Assembly (NCBI RefSeq): GCF_003202285.1 | Contig: NZ_MASW01000007.1 | Location: forward strand, 372,001-436,000 | From: Prauserella muralis | Lineage (GTDB): Bacteria; Actinomycetota; Actinomycetes; Mycobacteriales; Pseudonocardiaceae | DNA length: 64,000 nucleotides | Direction of reading: 5' to 3' | Shown: positions 8,002-16,589 of the stretch, piece after piece | Layout: the number at the start of each line of letters is the position of its first letter | Numbering within the stretch: the stretch's first letter is position 1 | The notes under the pieces: generated by a model | What the model saw: the letters and a program-made list of their open reading frames with translations, nothing else | Databases searched by the model: none | What the model was told of the DNA's origin: nothing | Position numbers and translations under genes: made by a program

Positions 8002-8700
8002 TCACAGCGGTATTCGCAGCCGCTCCGGCTCCGGTTTGGTCCAGGCCGCGTCCAGCAGGGTCGCGCCGGCGCCGGGCAGAGCCAGAGTGCGCGCGACGAA
8101 CTCCACGACGAGCCGGGTCCACACGCCTGCGCGGCGCAGCATCGCGTGCCCCTCCGCCGCCAGTTCGAACCGGGCCACGTCGGCGGCGTGCCCGGCGGCG
8201 CGCACCGCGTAGTGATACGAGTCACCGGGCTTGGTGACGCGGTCCTGCAGACCGTGCGCGATGAGCACCGACCGCGCCGCGACGGGCTCGACCGGCTCGC
8301 CCCGTGGGGTCCAGGGCGCCAGCGCGCACACCCCGAGCACCGCCGGGTCGTCGGCGGCGCGCAGCGCCACCCTGCCGCCCATCGAGTGGCCGACGAGCAC
8401 GACCGGCAGCCCCGGGCGTTCGGCATGGATGCGCTCCAGTGCCCAGCGGGCGTCGCGCAGCGGGTCGCAGGCCGGCTCGTTCCAGCCGCGCACCCGGTTG
8501 CGCAGCAGGCGCACCTCAAGGCCGTGCCGCCCGCCCGCCGCGGCCAGCGCCCTGACGAAGGGCACCATGCGCAGGTAGGCCAGCCGCCACGGCCGGACCT
8601 CGCTCAGCCCGTGCTCGGCGCCGCCGTGCAGCACGAGGGCCACCGCCGCCGCCTCGCCGTGCGCCGGGCGCACGGCGAGACCCGGCCGTTGCTCGTCCAC
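8002..8700 (-). CDS. Alpha/beta hydrolase
   Basis: 232-aa hydrolase from the GTG at 8700, which has AGGAGG six bases upstream; that site overlaps the end of the preceding ABC exporter gene, so the pair is co-transcribed. The nucleophile elbow is GHSMGG (serine), the oxyanion region LHGGAEHG follows strand 3, the likely acid is in HGLQD, and the histidine is in EGHAML. No signal peptide, so cytoplasmic. The family is broad (esterases, lipases, peptidases) and I cannot assign a substrate. The coupling to an exporter hints that it handles the same compound. Confidence 0.8.
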   Translation of the reverse strand: MDEQRPGLAVRPAHGEAAAVALVLHGGAEHGLSEVRPWRLAYLRMVPFVRALAAAGGRHGLEVRLLRNRVRGWNEPACDPLRDARWALERIHAERPGLPVVLVGHSMGGRVALRAADDPAVLGVCALAPWTPRGEPVEPVAARSVLIAHGLQDRVTKPGDSYHYAVRAAGHAADVARFELAAEGHAMLRRAGVWTRLVVEFVARTLALPGAGATLLDAAWTKPEPERLRIPL

Positions 8701-8711
8701 CCGCTGCCTCC

Positions 8712-10580
8712 TCACGCCGCGCTGGGCGCCTGCTCGCTGAACTGGGTGCGGTACAGCTCGGCGTAGCGGCCTCCGGCGGCGAGCAGCTGCTCGTGGGTGC
8801 CCTGTTCCACCACGCGGCCCTCCTCGACCACGAGGATCTGTTCCGCTGCCCGGATCGTAGACAGCCGGTGCGCGATGACCAGCGCCGTCCTCCCCGCGAG
8901 CGCGTCGGTGAGCGCCTCGCCGACGGCCGCCTCCGACTCGGAGTCCAGGTGGGCGGTCGCCTCGTCGAGCACCACGACACGGGGCTGGGCCAGCAGCAGG
9001 CGCGCGATCGTCAGCCGCTGCCGCTCCCCGCCGGACAGGCGGTACCCACGCTCCCCGATCACCGTGTCGAGCCCGTCCGGCAGCGAGCGGACCAGCTCGG
9101 CCAGCCGGGCGCGCTCCAGCGCGTGCCAGATCTCGGCGTCGCCTGCCTCCGGGGCGGCGTAGGCGAGGTTGGCGCGGATGGTGTCGTGGAACAGGTGGCC
9201 GTCCTGGGTCACCACGCCGACGGTACGGCGCAGCGTCTCGAAGGAGAGGTCGCGGACGTCCACACCGGACAGCCGCACCGAACCGGAGTCGACATCGTAG
9301 AGCCGCGGCACCAGCGAGGCGATGGTCGACTTGCCCGCACCCGACGAGCCGACGAGCGCCACCATCTGTCCCGGTTCGGCGCGGAAGCTGACCCCGTGCA
9401 GCACCTCCTCGCCACCTCGGCTGTCCAGTGTAGACACCTCTTCGAGCGAGGCGAGCGAGAACCGCTCCGCCGAGGGGTAACTGAAGCGGACGTCGCTGAA
9501 CTCCACGGAGACGCCCCCGGAAGGCAGGGCGCGGGGATCGGGCCGCTCCCGGATCATCGGCTCCAGGTCGAGGACCTCGAAGACGCGCTCGAACGACACG
9601 AGCGCGGTCATCACGTCGACGCGGACGTTGGCCAGCGCGGTCAGCGGCGTGTAGAGCCTGGTCAGCAGCAGTGCCAGCGCGACGACGGTGCCCGCCGCGA
9701 TCTCGCCGCGCAGCGCCAGCCAACCGCCGAGGCCGTAGACCAGCGCCTGCGCCAGCGCCGAGACCAGTGTCAGGCTGGTCATGAACCAGCGGGTGAGCAT
9801 CGCGGTGCGCACGCCGATGTCCCGCACCCGTCCCGCGCGGGCGCCGAACTCGTCGGCCTCCACTCGCGGCCTGCCGAACAGTTTCACCAGCGTGGCGCCG
9901 GGCGCGGAGAACCGCTCGGTCATCTGCGTGGTCATCGACGCGTTGACCTCGGCGGACTCCCGCTGCAGGTCGGCCATGCGCCTGCCGATGCGGCGGGCGG
10001 GCAGCACGAACACCGGCAGCAGCACGAGCGCGAGCAGCGTGACCTGCCAGGAGAGCGTGAGCATCACGGCGAGCGAGAGCACCAGCTGGATCACGTTGGT
10101 GACGAGTCCGGACAGCGTCGCCGTGAACGTGCGCTGGGCGCCGATGACGTCGTTGTTGAGCCTGCTGACCAGCGCCCCGGTGCGGGTGCGGGTGAAGAAC
10201 GCGATCGGCATGCGCTGCACGTGCTCGTACACGGCGCGGCGCAGGTCGTAGATCAGCCCCTCGCCGATGCGGGCGGACTGCCAGCGCTCGGCCAGCCCCA
10301 GCGCGGCGTCGGCGATGGCCAGCCCGGCGATGGCGAGCGCGAGCCACACCACGGTGGCGACCGCTCCCCCAGCCACGATCGCGTTGACGACGCGGCCCGC
10401 CAGCAGCGGCGTACTCACGGCGAGCACCGCCCCGACGACGGTGAGCACGAGGAAGAAGCCGAGCCTGCGCCAGTGTGGCCGGGCGAACCGGGCGACCCTG
10501 CGCACCGTCCCGCGGCGCAGCCCTCGCGGCGCGTCGCGCGCCTTCATCGCCCCGTTCAACAGCGACCACGTGTTGTCCAT
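8712..10580 (-). CDS. ABC exporter, fused membrane and ATPase domains
   Basis: 622-aa half-transporter of the MsbA/LmrA type. The transmembrane domain has six segments (about 30-320); the nucleotide-binding domain (about 355-610) has Walker A GSSGAGKST, the signature LSGGERQR, Walker B VVVLDEAT and the H-loop HRLST. An insert of about 20 residues (AERFSLASLEEVSTLDSRGG) precedes Walker A. I chose the ATG at 10580 (MDNTWSLLNG) because GAAGGGGTGG lies upstream; a GTG four codons earlier is possible. It should work as a homodimer exporting hydrophobic compounds. The downstream hydrolase is translationally coupled. Confidence 0.9.
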   Translation of the reverse strand: MDNTWSLLNGAMKARDAPRGLRRGTVRRVARFARPHWRRLGFFLVLTVVGAVLAVSTPLLAGRVVNAIVAGGAVATVVWLALAIAGLAIADAALGLAERWQSARIGEGLIYDLRRAVYEHVQRMPIAFFTRTRTGALVSRLNNDVIGAQRTFTATLSGLVTNVIQLVLSLAVMLTLSWQVTLLALVLLPVFVLPARRIGRRMADLQRESAEVNASMTTQMTERFSAPGATLVKLFGRPRVEADEFGARAGRVRDIGVRTAMLTRWFMTSLTLVSALAQALVYGLGGWLALRGEIAAGTVVALALLLTRLYTPLTALANVRVDVMTALVSFERVFEVLDLEPMIRERPDPRALPSGGVSVEFSDVRFSYPSAERFSLASLEEVSTLDSRGGEEVLHGVSFRAEPGQMVALVGSSGAGKSTIASLVPRLYDVDSGSVRLSGVDVRDLSFETLRRTVGVVTQDGHLFHDTIRANLAYAAPEAGDAEIWHALERARLAELVRSLPDGLDTVIGERGYRLSGGERQRLTIARLLLAQPRVVVLDEATAHLDSESEAAVGEALTDALAGRTALVIAHRLSTIRAAEQILVVEEGRVVEQGTHEQLLAAGGRYAELYRTQFSEQAPSAA

Positions 10581-10698
10581 CGCCCGCCCCACCCCTTCTC
10601 ATACCTAGACCAAAGTAGAGATATTGACCCGATATGTCCTGGACAACACACCGTCCTACGTGATGCTTCCCGATCCCGCCAGCCCTTTTGCCGCGCGG

Positions 10699-10704
10699 TA
10701 GGGT
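10699..10704 (+). promoter_or_regulatory. -10 box of a leaderless promoter for the GT87-like gene
   Basis: TAGGGT ends 8 bases before the ATG at 10713. The rest of 10593-10698, shared with the divergent exporter gene, is unusually AT-rich for this genome (around 10600-10640), as expected of a divergent promoter region. Confidence 0.45.
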
Positions 10705-10712
10705 CCTGCGCC

Positions 10713-12041
10713 ATGGGGAGAGGGCTGGTTCGGGAGTGGGTACGGGCCGGATGGGCGGAGCGCCCGCTGCGGCTGGACGCCGTCCTCTACGCCGTCTGCA
10801 CGGCGTATGCGCTGGCACTGGCCCTGACCGACAAGCACTACGGGTTCAGAGTGTGGGCTTGCTTCGCCGCCGTCGGCTACGGCCTGGCCTTCGCGCACAC
10901 CTGCTGGCTTTCGCTGACGACGAACCGGCCCGGCTGGTGGCGTTCCCGGTGGACGAGCTTCGGCGTCGTCGCCGTGGTCGGCATGGTGGCGCCGCTGGTG
11001 ACCCTGCTGCTCACCAGGCTGCGTGGCGGCGACTGGGCTGCCGCTCCCGGGGCGTGGAGCGCCCAGCCGGAGGTGTGGGTCATCGAGCGGTCGGCGAGCC
11101 TGCTGCTCGACACCGGCACGCCCTACGTCGACGTCACCGCGCTGGGCAGGCCACCCGAGGTGAACGACTACACGCCGTACGGGCCGGTGATGGCGGTGTT
11201 CGGCCTGCCGAGGGCGGTGCTCGGCGGCACGGCGGTGGGCGACGTCCTCACCGACGCGCGGCTGTACTTCGCGCTCACCGCGGCGCTGTGCCTGTGGGGC
11301 GGCCTGCGTCTGCTCGGCAGGCCGCGCGTGCCCGTCAGGGCCGCCCAGCTCGTGGTGGTCTTTCCCCTGACGGCGCTGACCTTCGCCACGGCGGGCCCCG
11401 ACCTCGCGATCGTCGGGCTGCTCGTGCTCGCGTGCGCGCTCGCCGCCGACCGGCCCGGGTGGTCGGCGTTCGTGCTGGCGCTGGTGACGAGCGCGAAACT
11501 CATCGTGGCCCCGGCCGTGGTGGTGCTGCTGGCGCTCGTGCTGGTGCGGCTCGGTGGGCGCGCGGCAGCGCGGTACGCACTGGTGTTCCTCGCCGGATGC
11601 GCGGCGGTGAACGTGCCGGTGCTGCTGGTGGACCCCGGCGCGTTCGTCGAACACGTGCTGCGTTTCCCCGCGGGACTCGGCGCGGTCAGCTCCCCCGCGG
11701 CCAGCCCGCTGCCAGGCCATCTCATCGCGAGCGCAGGCGGCGCGGGGAAACTGCTGGCGTTCGGACTGCTGGGAGCCGCGGCCGTCGCGATCCTGGCGTG
11801 GCTCGTGCGACGTCCGCCCCGCACCGGTGCGGACGCGCTGCTGCGCATCGCGGCGGGGCTCGGCGCGTTCACGATGCTGACCCCGGCCACGAGGTTCGGT
11901 TACCTGGTGTACCCGGTGGTGCTGCTGGGCGCGATGCTGTGCTTCCCTGGCCGGCCCGCGGCTCCCCCCGGCGCCGCGGAATCCGGCTCAGGCACCGCGA
12001 GCGAGACCGGCCCGAGCGATACCAGGCTTACTTCTTCTTGA
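10713..12041 (+). CDS. Polytopic membrane protein, GT87/DUF2029-like glycosyltransferase
   Basis: 442 aa with about ten hydrophobic segments and a periplasmic-type loop containing TPYVDVTALGRPPEVNDYTP, YGPVMAVFGLPRA and FPLTALTFATAGPDLAIVG. This resembles the GT-C fold GT87 family, membrane mannosyl- or arabinosyltransferases using polyprenyl-phosphate sugars in actinomycete envelope assembly. The classic early loop aspartate pair is not obvious, so catalytic assignment is tentative. It probably has a leaderless mRNA (see the -10 box at 10699). Its 3' end overlaps the convergent HTH gene by 14 bp. Confidence 0.6.
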   Translation: MGRGLVREWVRAGWAERPLRLDAVLYAVCTAYALALALTDKHYGFRVWACFAAVGYGLAFAHTCWLSLTTNRPGWWRSRWTSFGVVAVVGMVAPLVTLLLTRLRGGDWAAAPGAWSAQPEVWVIERSASLLLDTGTPYVDVTALGRPPEVNDYTPYGPVMAVFGLPRAVLGGTAVGDVLTDARLYFALTAALCLWGGLRLLGRPRVPVRAAQLVVVFPLTALTFATAGPDLAIVGLLVLACALAADRPGWSAFVLALVTSAKLIVAPAVVVLLALVLVRLGGRAAARYALVFLAGCAAVNVPVLLVDPGAFVEHVLRFPAGLGAVSSPAASPLPGHLIASAGGAGKLLAFGLLGAAAVAILAWLVRRPPRTGADALLRIAAGLGAFTMLTPATRFGYLVYPVVLLGAMLCFPGRPAAPPGAAESGSGTASETGPSDTRLTSS

Positions 12042-12237
12042 CGCGGGTCGCGCCGCCCCTGCCCCGCAGCTGCACACCGGATTCGGAAAGCACCCGGTGC
12101 ACGAAACCGTAGGACCGTCCGGTTGACTCCGCGAGGGCCCGAATGCTCGCGCCCTTCTCGTATTTCTTCTTCAGGTCGGCGGCCAGCTTGTCGCGCGTGT
12201 TTCCGGTGATGCGCGCACCCTTCTTCAGGTCTGCCAC
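12028..12237 (-). CDS. Small helix-turn-helix DNA-binding protein
   Basis: 69-aa basic protein with a lysine-rich start (MADLKKGARI), a Hin/resolvase-like helix-turn-helix (GASIRALAESTGRSYGFVHRVLSESG, about 29-54, written here as a span) and a basic tail ending RVKKK. GTG start with GGAAGG upstream. Such short single-HTH proteins are widely conserved in actinobacteria, but I know of no assigned function. It lacks any recombinase catalytic domain, so it is a DNA-binding or chromatin-type protein, not a resolvase. The intergenic stretch 12238-12431 upstream holds no gene and is relatively AT-rich. Confidence 0.75.
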   Translation of the reverse strand: MADLKKGARITGNTRDKLAADLKKKYEKGASIRALAESTGRSYGFVHRVLSESGVQLRGRGGATRVKKK

Positions 12238-12431
12238 GTCAATCCACCTTCCGCCCGTATGGTGTTTCGGGCCACATTCGACCCCTGCCGCCGCAATGAT
12301 CGAACACCTGACGGCCGAATGCCAGACGACGGGCCAAAATCCTGTCCAAACCGCGCCATATTGGGCCGATCCAGTGTTTACCCGACATCAACTAACGATC
12401 ATCGTGGCAAATATGGCGGCCTGCCAACAAC

Positions 12432-14060
12432 TCAGGCGAGCTGCACGAGCTCCAGATAATCATCCGACCAATGATCCTCGGTGCCATCCGGCAACAGGAT
12501 CACCCGCTCGGGTTGCAGCGCTTCCACCGCCCCGGGGTCGTGCGTCACGAGCACCACGGCCCCCGTGTAGCTGTGCAGGGCGTCGAGCACCTGCGCGCGG
12601 CTGGCCGGGTCGAGGTTGTTGGTCGGCTCGTCGAGCAGCAGCACGTTCGCGGCGCTCGACACGAGCGCCGCGAGCGCCAGCCGCGTCTTCTCGCCGCCGG
12701 ACAGGGTGCCCGCGGGCTGGTCGAGCTGCTCGCCGCTGAACAGGAACGAGCCCAGCAGGTTCCGCAGTTCCTGCGCGCCCGTGTCGGGGGCGAGGTGCCG
12801 GGTGTTCTCCCACACCGTGGCGTCGTGGTCGAGCGTCTCGTGCTCCTGCGCGTAGTAGCCGATGCGCAGCCCGTGGCCCGGCACCACCGAGCCGGTGTCC
12901 GGCGTCTCCATACCGCCGAGCAGGCGCAGCAGCGTGGTCTTGCCCGCGCCGTTGAGTCCCAGCACGACGACCTTCGACCCGCGGTCGATCGCCAGGTCGA
13001 CGCCGGTGAAGATCTCCAGCGAACCGTAGGACTTCGACAGGCCCTCCGCCGTGAGCGGGGTCCGGCCACAGGGTGCAGGCGCGGGAAACTTGATCTTGGC
13101 GACCTTGTCGGCCTGGCGCTCCTCGTCCAGGTTCGCCAGCATCTGCTCGGCCCGGCGCGCCATGTTCTTCGCCGCGACGGCCTTCGTGGCCTTGGCACCG
13201 AGCTTGGCGGCCTGCTTCTGCAGTGCGGCGGCCTTCTTCTCGGCGTTGGCGCGTTCGCGCCTGCGCCGCTTCTCGTCGGTGGCGCGTGCGTCGAGGTAGC
13301 GCTGCCAGGTCATGTTGTAGGTGTCCAGCTCGGCGCGCGTGGCGTCGAGGAACCACACCTTGTTCACGACGTCGGCGAGCAGGTCGACGTCGTGGCTGAT
13401 CACCACGAGGCCACCGTCGTGGGACTTCAGGAAGCCGCGCAGCCAGCTGATCGAGTCGGCGTCGAGGTGGTTCGTGGGCTCGTCGAGCAGCAGGATGGTG
13501 CCGGACTTGCCGCCCGCGCCCGCCTCGGAGGCGGCGAACAGGATGCGGGCCAGCTCCACGCGCCGCCGCTGACCGCCGGACAGCGTGCTCAGCGGCTGGG
13601 TGAGGATGCGCTCCTCCAGGCCGAGATTGGCGCAGATCCGCGCGGCCTCGCTCTCCGCGGCGTAGCCCCCGAGCGCGGCGAAGCGCTCCTCCAGCCTGCC
13701 GTAGCGACGTACCGCCTTGTCCCGCTCGGCGTCATCGACCAGTTCCGACATGGCGGTCTGTGCCTTCTCCATGTCCCGCAGCAGCGCGTCGAGGCCGCGT
13801 GCGGACAGCACGCGGTCCTTCGCCGCCACCGACAGGTCGCCCTCCCGCGGGTCCTGCGGCAGGTAGCCGACCTCGCCGCCGTGCTCGAGGTCGCCCGCGT
13901 ACGGTTCGCCCTCGCCGGCCAGCACGCGCAGCGTGGTGGTCTTGCCCGCGCCGTTGCGGCCGACGAGGCCGATCCGGTCGCCCGGTTGCACGCGCAGGGT
14001 GGTGCCGGAAAGCAGAACGCGCGAACCAGCACGGAGTTCGAGGCCGGTGGCCGTGATCAA
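12432..14060 (-). CDS. ABC-F family ATPase (ribosome-associated)
   Basis: 542 aa, two ABC ATPase domains and no membrane segments. Domain 1: Walker A GRNGAGKTT, signature LSGGQRRR, Walker B LLLDEPTNHLD. Domain 2: GLNGAGKTT, LSGGEKTR, LLLDEPTNNLD. The two are joined by a charged, helical interdomain linker (about 245-325, rich in RRRERANAEKKAA-type sequence), the hallmark of ABC-F proteins that enter the ribosomal E site and act in translation or antibiotic protection. I chose the TTG at 14060 (LITATGLELRAG), preceded by GGAGA. Which ABC-F subgroup it belongs to, and whether it gives antibiotic resistance, cannot be told from this view. Confidence 0.9.
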   Translation of the reverse strand: MITATGLELRAGSRVLLSGTTLRVQPGDRIGLVGRNGAGKTTTLRVLAGEGEPYAGDLEHGGEVGYLPQDPREGDLSVAAKDRVLSARGLDALLRDMEKAQTAMSELVDDAERDKAVRRYGRLEERFAALGGYAAESEAARICANLGLEERILTQPLSTLSGGQRRRVELARILFAASEAGAGGKSGTILLLDEPTNHLDADSISWLRGFLKSHDGGLVVISHDVDLLADVVNKVWFLDATRAELDTYNMTWQRYLDARATDEKRRRRERANAEKKAAALQKQAAKLGAKATKAVAAKNMARRAEQMLANLDEERQADKVAKIKFPAPAPCGRTPLTAEGLSKSYGSLEIFTGVDLAIDRGSKVVVLGLNGAGKTTLLRLLGGMETPDTGSVVPGHGLRIGYYAQEHETLDHDATVWENTRHLAPDTGAQELRNLLGSFLFSGEQLDQPAGTLSGGEKTRLALAALVSSAANVLLLDEPTNNLDPASRAQVLDALHSYTGAVVLVTHDPGAVEALQPERVILLPDGTEDHWSDDYLELVQLA

Positions 14061-14220
14061 GAGAAGTCTCCGGGAGTGTGGAAAGCGGACCTGGACAGCG
14101 TGGACTACCCGCACGGGGCGGGGCGGCTACTCCAAGCGAACGACCACGGCTCCCAGTGTAAGGCCCGGCGTCCACCGCTTTTCGGCCCCGGTGACCCGGC
14201 TCACCCCCGAGCCGCCCGGC

Positions 14221-14309
14221 AAGCTCCCCAATGCGGCATTGGTGGCGCTCAACGCTACGAATGCCGCATTGGTGGCGCTCAACGCTACGAATGTGGCATT
14301 GGGGAGCTT
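14221..14309. repeat. Two 30-bp direct repeats flanked by a 14-bp inverted repeat
   Basis: Perfect inverted ends AAGCTCCCCAATGC (14221-14234) and GCATTGGGGAGCTT (14296-14309) enclose two 30-bp units starting at 14231 and 14261 that differ at one base (ATGCGGCATT or ATGCCGCATT, then GGTGGCGCTCAACGCTACGA). The right end reaches the stop codon of the VLRF1 gene, so it probably ends that transcript. The rest of 14061-14220 shows no gene; it should carry the ABC-F promoter. Confidence 0.8.
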
Positions 14310-14983
14310 CAGGCGGGGTCGCGGACGGTGATTTCCACCGCGCGGGCGCGGCGGGCGGCGTCGTCGAGCACGGTGCGCCTCGGCTCCGCGACATCCAGCA
14401 CCCGCTCCGAAGCCAGGGCGAACACCGGCGCCAGGCGCGGGTCGGCTCGCAGCTCGTCGAGGGCTCTGCGGTCGCCGCCGAGCACCACACCGTCCAAACC
14501 GGACGCCCGTGAGGCCAGGATCTCGGCGGCGTCGTCGGCGGCGGCCCGCAGCGACTGCCGCGCCTGGCCGTCGCGCCGCCGCGCGAAGCGCTGCTGCGAC
14601 CAGCCGCCCGCCGCGCTGCGGCCGTGCACGAGGTGCCGGCCGGTCCGCGACGCGACGACCCGGTCGCCCTCGGCGACGCCGACGCTGTGCCCGCCGAGGC
14701 GGACCAGCAGCAGCCCGAGGCGGCGGGGCCTGCTCGCGTGCTCGACGAGGGCCTCCACGGCCAGGCCCTCGGCCTCGCGGTCACCGACGGGCAGCGGAGG
14801 AAACGGCACCGCCACGGTGGCGGTGGTGCCGTCGGCGGCGGTGACGACCACCTCGCCGGGGCCGAGGCGGGTGGCGATCACGCCGCCGTTGCGCTCGGCG
14901 AAGCGGGCGAACCACCGCGCCAGCCGCTCCGGTTCCACCTCGACGGCCCTTCCACCCCCGCTGACCTGCCGTGTGCGCGCCAC
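14309..14983 (-). CDS. VLRF1-type peptidyl-tRNA hydrolase/release factor (actinobacterial)
   Basis: 224-aa protein resembling the actinobacterial VLRF1 group, related to eukaryotic Vms1/ANKZF1. The defining loop GGWSQQRFARRR (about 125-136) matches the GxSQQRF motif whose glutamine is the counterpart of the release-factor GGQ glutamine, thought to cut peptidyl-tRNA on stalled large ribosomal subunits. RHLVHGRSAAGG and SLRAAADDAAEIL flank it. Two GTG starts lie nine bases apart (14992 and 14983); I use the inner one, after GGGCGG. It follows dgt closely (starts within 13 bases of its stop), so they are likely co-transcribed. Confidence 0.75.
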   Translation of the reverse strand: MARTRQVSGGGRAVEVEPERLARWFARFAERNGGVIATRLGPGEVVVTAADGTTATVAVPFPPLPVGDREAEGLAVEALVEHASRPRRLGLLLVRLGGHSVGVAEGDRVVASRTGRHLVHGRSAAGGWSQQRFARRRDGQARQSLRAAADDAAEILASRASGLDGVVLGGDRRALDELRADPRLAPVFALASERVLDVAEPRRTVLDDAARRARAVEITVRDPA

Positions 14984-14993
14984 CCCGCCCACG

Positions 14994-16559
14994 CTAGAGC
15001 ACGAACGACTCCGACCACGGCTGGCTCGTCCTGCCCGTGATGGCGTCCAGCATGCTCGCCGCCTGCCGGTCGGTGAGCGACGCGACGAAGTCCACGACGG
15101 CGCGCCCGCGGGCGAGACCACGCACCGCGTCGGCGCCCTCGATCCGCTCGCCGGTGGCGCCGACCAGCACCTCCGGGGTGTTGCGGGCCAGCGCGGTGTA
15201 CTCGGCGCGGGCCAGCTCCACCAGGTCGAACAGCCTGCGCGGCAGGCGGCGGGCCTCGTCGCGGTCGGCCAGCCACGCGTCGAGCGCGTCCACCAGCGAC
15301 GTCAGCAGGCTCGCCTGACCACGCTGGTGCAGGGCCAGGTCCGCGCGCTGCAGCACGAACCGCCGGTGCACGAACTTGAGCACCTGCACCTCGTGCCACT
15401 GCGCCTGGCGCAGGGTGACGTGCCCGGTGCGGGTCGAGGGTGCCGGATGCACGACCACGCCCTCGACCAGCCGGGCCGTCCAGCGCGCGGAGAAGGTCGC
15501 GAGTGCCTGCTCGGCCTCGATCGAGCCGTCGAAGGGGATGGCCAGCAGGTCCTCCACCAGCTCGGCGTGGACGCGCGCCACCGCCTGCGCGAACGCCTCG
15601 TCGTCCACCACCCACGCGTCCTTGACGTGCATGCGGCGGCGCAGCGTCTCCAGCGAGCGGCCGGGGTTGCGGTGCTCCTCGCGCAGCGCCCCGCCCGGCA
15701 GCGCGGCGAACTCGGCGCGGTCGTCGAGCCACTGCCGCAGCTCGGTGGCCACGGCCGCGTGCTGCAGCACGCCGATGCGGTGGAAGTCCTGCAGGTCGTG
15801 GATGGCGTAGGCGATGTCGTCGGCCAGATCCATCACCGAGGCCTCCACCGTCTGCTGCCACGCCTCCACGCGGCCCGCGAACGGCTCCCTGGCCTGCGCC
15901 ACGTCGTCCAGCTCGGTGGAGTAGGCGGAGAACTTCGCCGACCCGGTGCCCGGTGCCTCGGCGGGCTCCGCGGCGCCCCGCGGGGGCACGCTCATGTGCG
16001 CCGGATGCGGGTCCGGGTAGTGCAGCCGCGCCCACGGGTACTTCAGCAGCGCCGCCCGCACGGCGGCGGTCAGGTTCAGCCCCTCGGGCGTGGGTCCGCC
16101 GACCTCGGTGGTGGTGACGATGCGGAACGTCTGCGCGTTGCCCTCGAAACCGTCGGCGAGGCCGTAGCGGTGGCGGGCGATGCGGTCGAGCACCTGCTCA
16201 CCGAGATGACCGAACGGCGGGTGGCCGAGGTCGTGGCCGAGCGCCGCGGCCTCGGCCACGTCCGGGTCGCAGCCGCCCAGCTTCTCCGCCAGCTCCCGCG
16301 ACTCCTCCGCGGCCAGGATCCGCTCCGCGATGACCCTGGCGACCTGCGCGACCTTGAGGCTGTGGGTGAGCCGGTTGTGCAGCAGCCCGGAGCCGCCCGC
16401 GCTGACCACCTGGGTGACCCCGCCGAGCCGCGCGAAGAACGGCGACGCGGCGACGCGGTCACGGTCCACGCGGAACGGGCTGGTCGCCAGATCGGCGAAG
16501 CCTCCCCGCTCGGCGGCCGGGTCCCTGCGAGCTGCCCGTGGGTCCGGTTCTGCTCCCAT
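14994..16559 (-). CDS. dgt: Deoxyguanosinetriphosphate triphosphohydrolase-like protein
   Basis: 521-aa HD-domain dNTPase. It hydrolyses dGTP (or other dNTPs) to deoxynucleoside and triphosphate, controlling nucleotide pools. HD-superfamily metal residues are seen in NRLTHSLKVAQVAR (His) and ALGHDLGHPPFGHLGE (HD pair), with a later DLADDIAYAIHDLQDF. The GGFADLATSPFRVDRDRVAASPFFARL start is typical of actinobacterial Dgt. ATG at 16559 preceded on the minus strand by TACGGT and 7 bases, suggesting a leaderless mRNA; an ATG nine codons upstream is possible. It has no ankyrin or other extra domain. Divergent from the lycopene-cyclase-like gene with only 30 bases between starts. Confidence 0.92.
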   Translation of the reverse strand: MGAEPDPRAARRDPAAERGGFADLATSPFRVDRDRVAASPFFARLGGVTQVVSAGGSGLLHNRLTHSLKVAQVARVIAERILAAEESRELAEKLGGCDPDVAEAAALGHDLGHPPFGHLGEQVLDRIARHRYGLADGFEGNAQTFRIVTTTEVGGPTPEGLNLTAAVRAALLKYPWARLHYPDPHPAHMSVPPRGAAEPAEAPGTGSAKFSAYSTELDDVAQAREPFAGRVEAWQQTVEASVMDLADDIAYAIHDLQDFHRIGVLQHAAVATELRQWLDDRAEFAALPGGALREEHRNPGRSLETLRRRMHVKDAWVVDDEAFAQAVARVHAELVEDLLAIPFDGSIEAEQALATFSARWTARLVEGVVVHPAPSTRTGHVTLRQAQWHEVQVLKFVHRRFVLQRADLALHQRGQASLLTSLVDALDAWLADRDEARRLPRRLFDLVELARAEYTALARNTPEVLVGATGERIEGADAVRGLARGRAVVDFVASLTDRQAASMLDAITGRTSQPWSESFVL

Positions 16560-16566
16560 GCGCAAC

Positions 16567-16572
16567 ACCGTA
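16567..16572 (-). promoter_or_regulatory. -10 box of a leaderless promoter for dgt
   Basis: On the minus strand this reads TACGGT, ending 7 bases before the dgt ATG. There is no Shine-Dalgarno sequence. Confidence 0.4.
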
Positions 16573-16589
16573 TGTGATCTCATCCGTTC

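Noticed and set aside
12028-12237. Site-specific recombinase or resolvase
   Set aside because: Only the helix-turn-helix is present, with no catalytic domain, and no mobile-element ends are nearby.
12471-16577. Very long plus-strand open frame opposite the ABC-F, VLRF1 and dgt genes
   Set aside because: It is the shadow of three well-supported minus-strand genes and crosses their intergenic repeat. High GC at third positions creates such frames.
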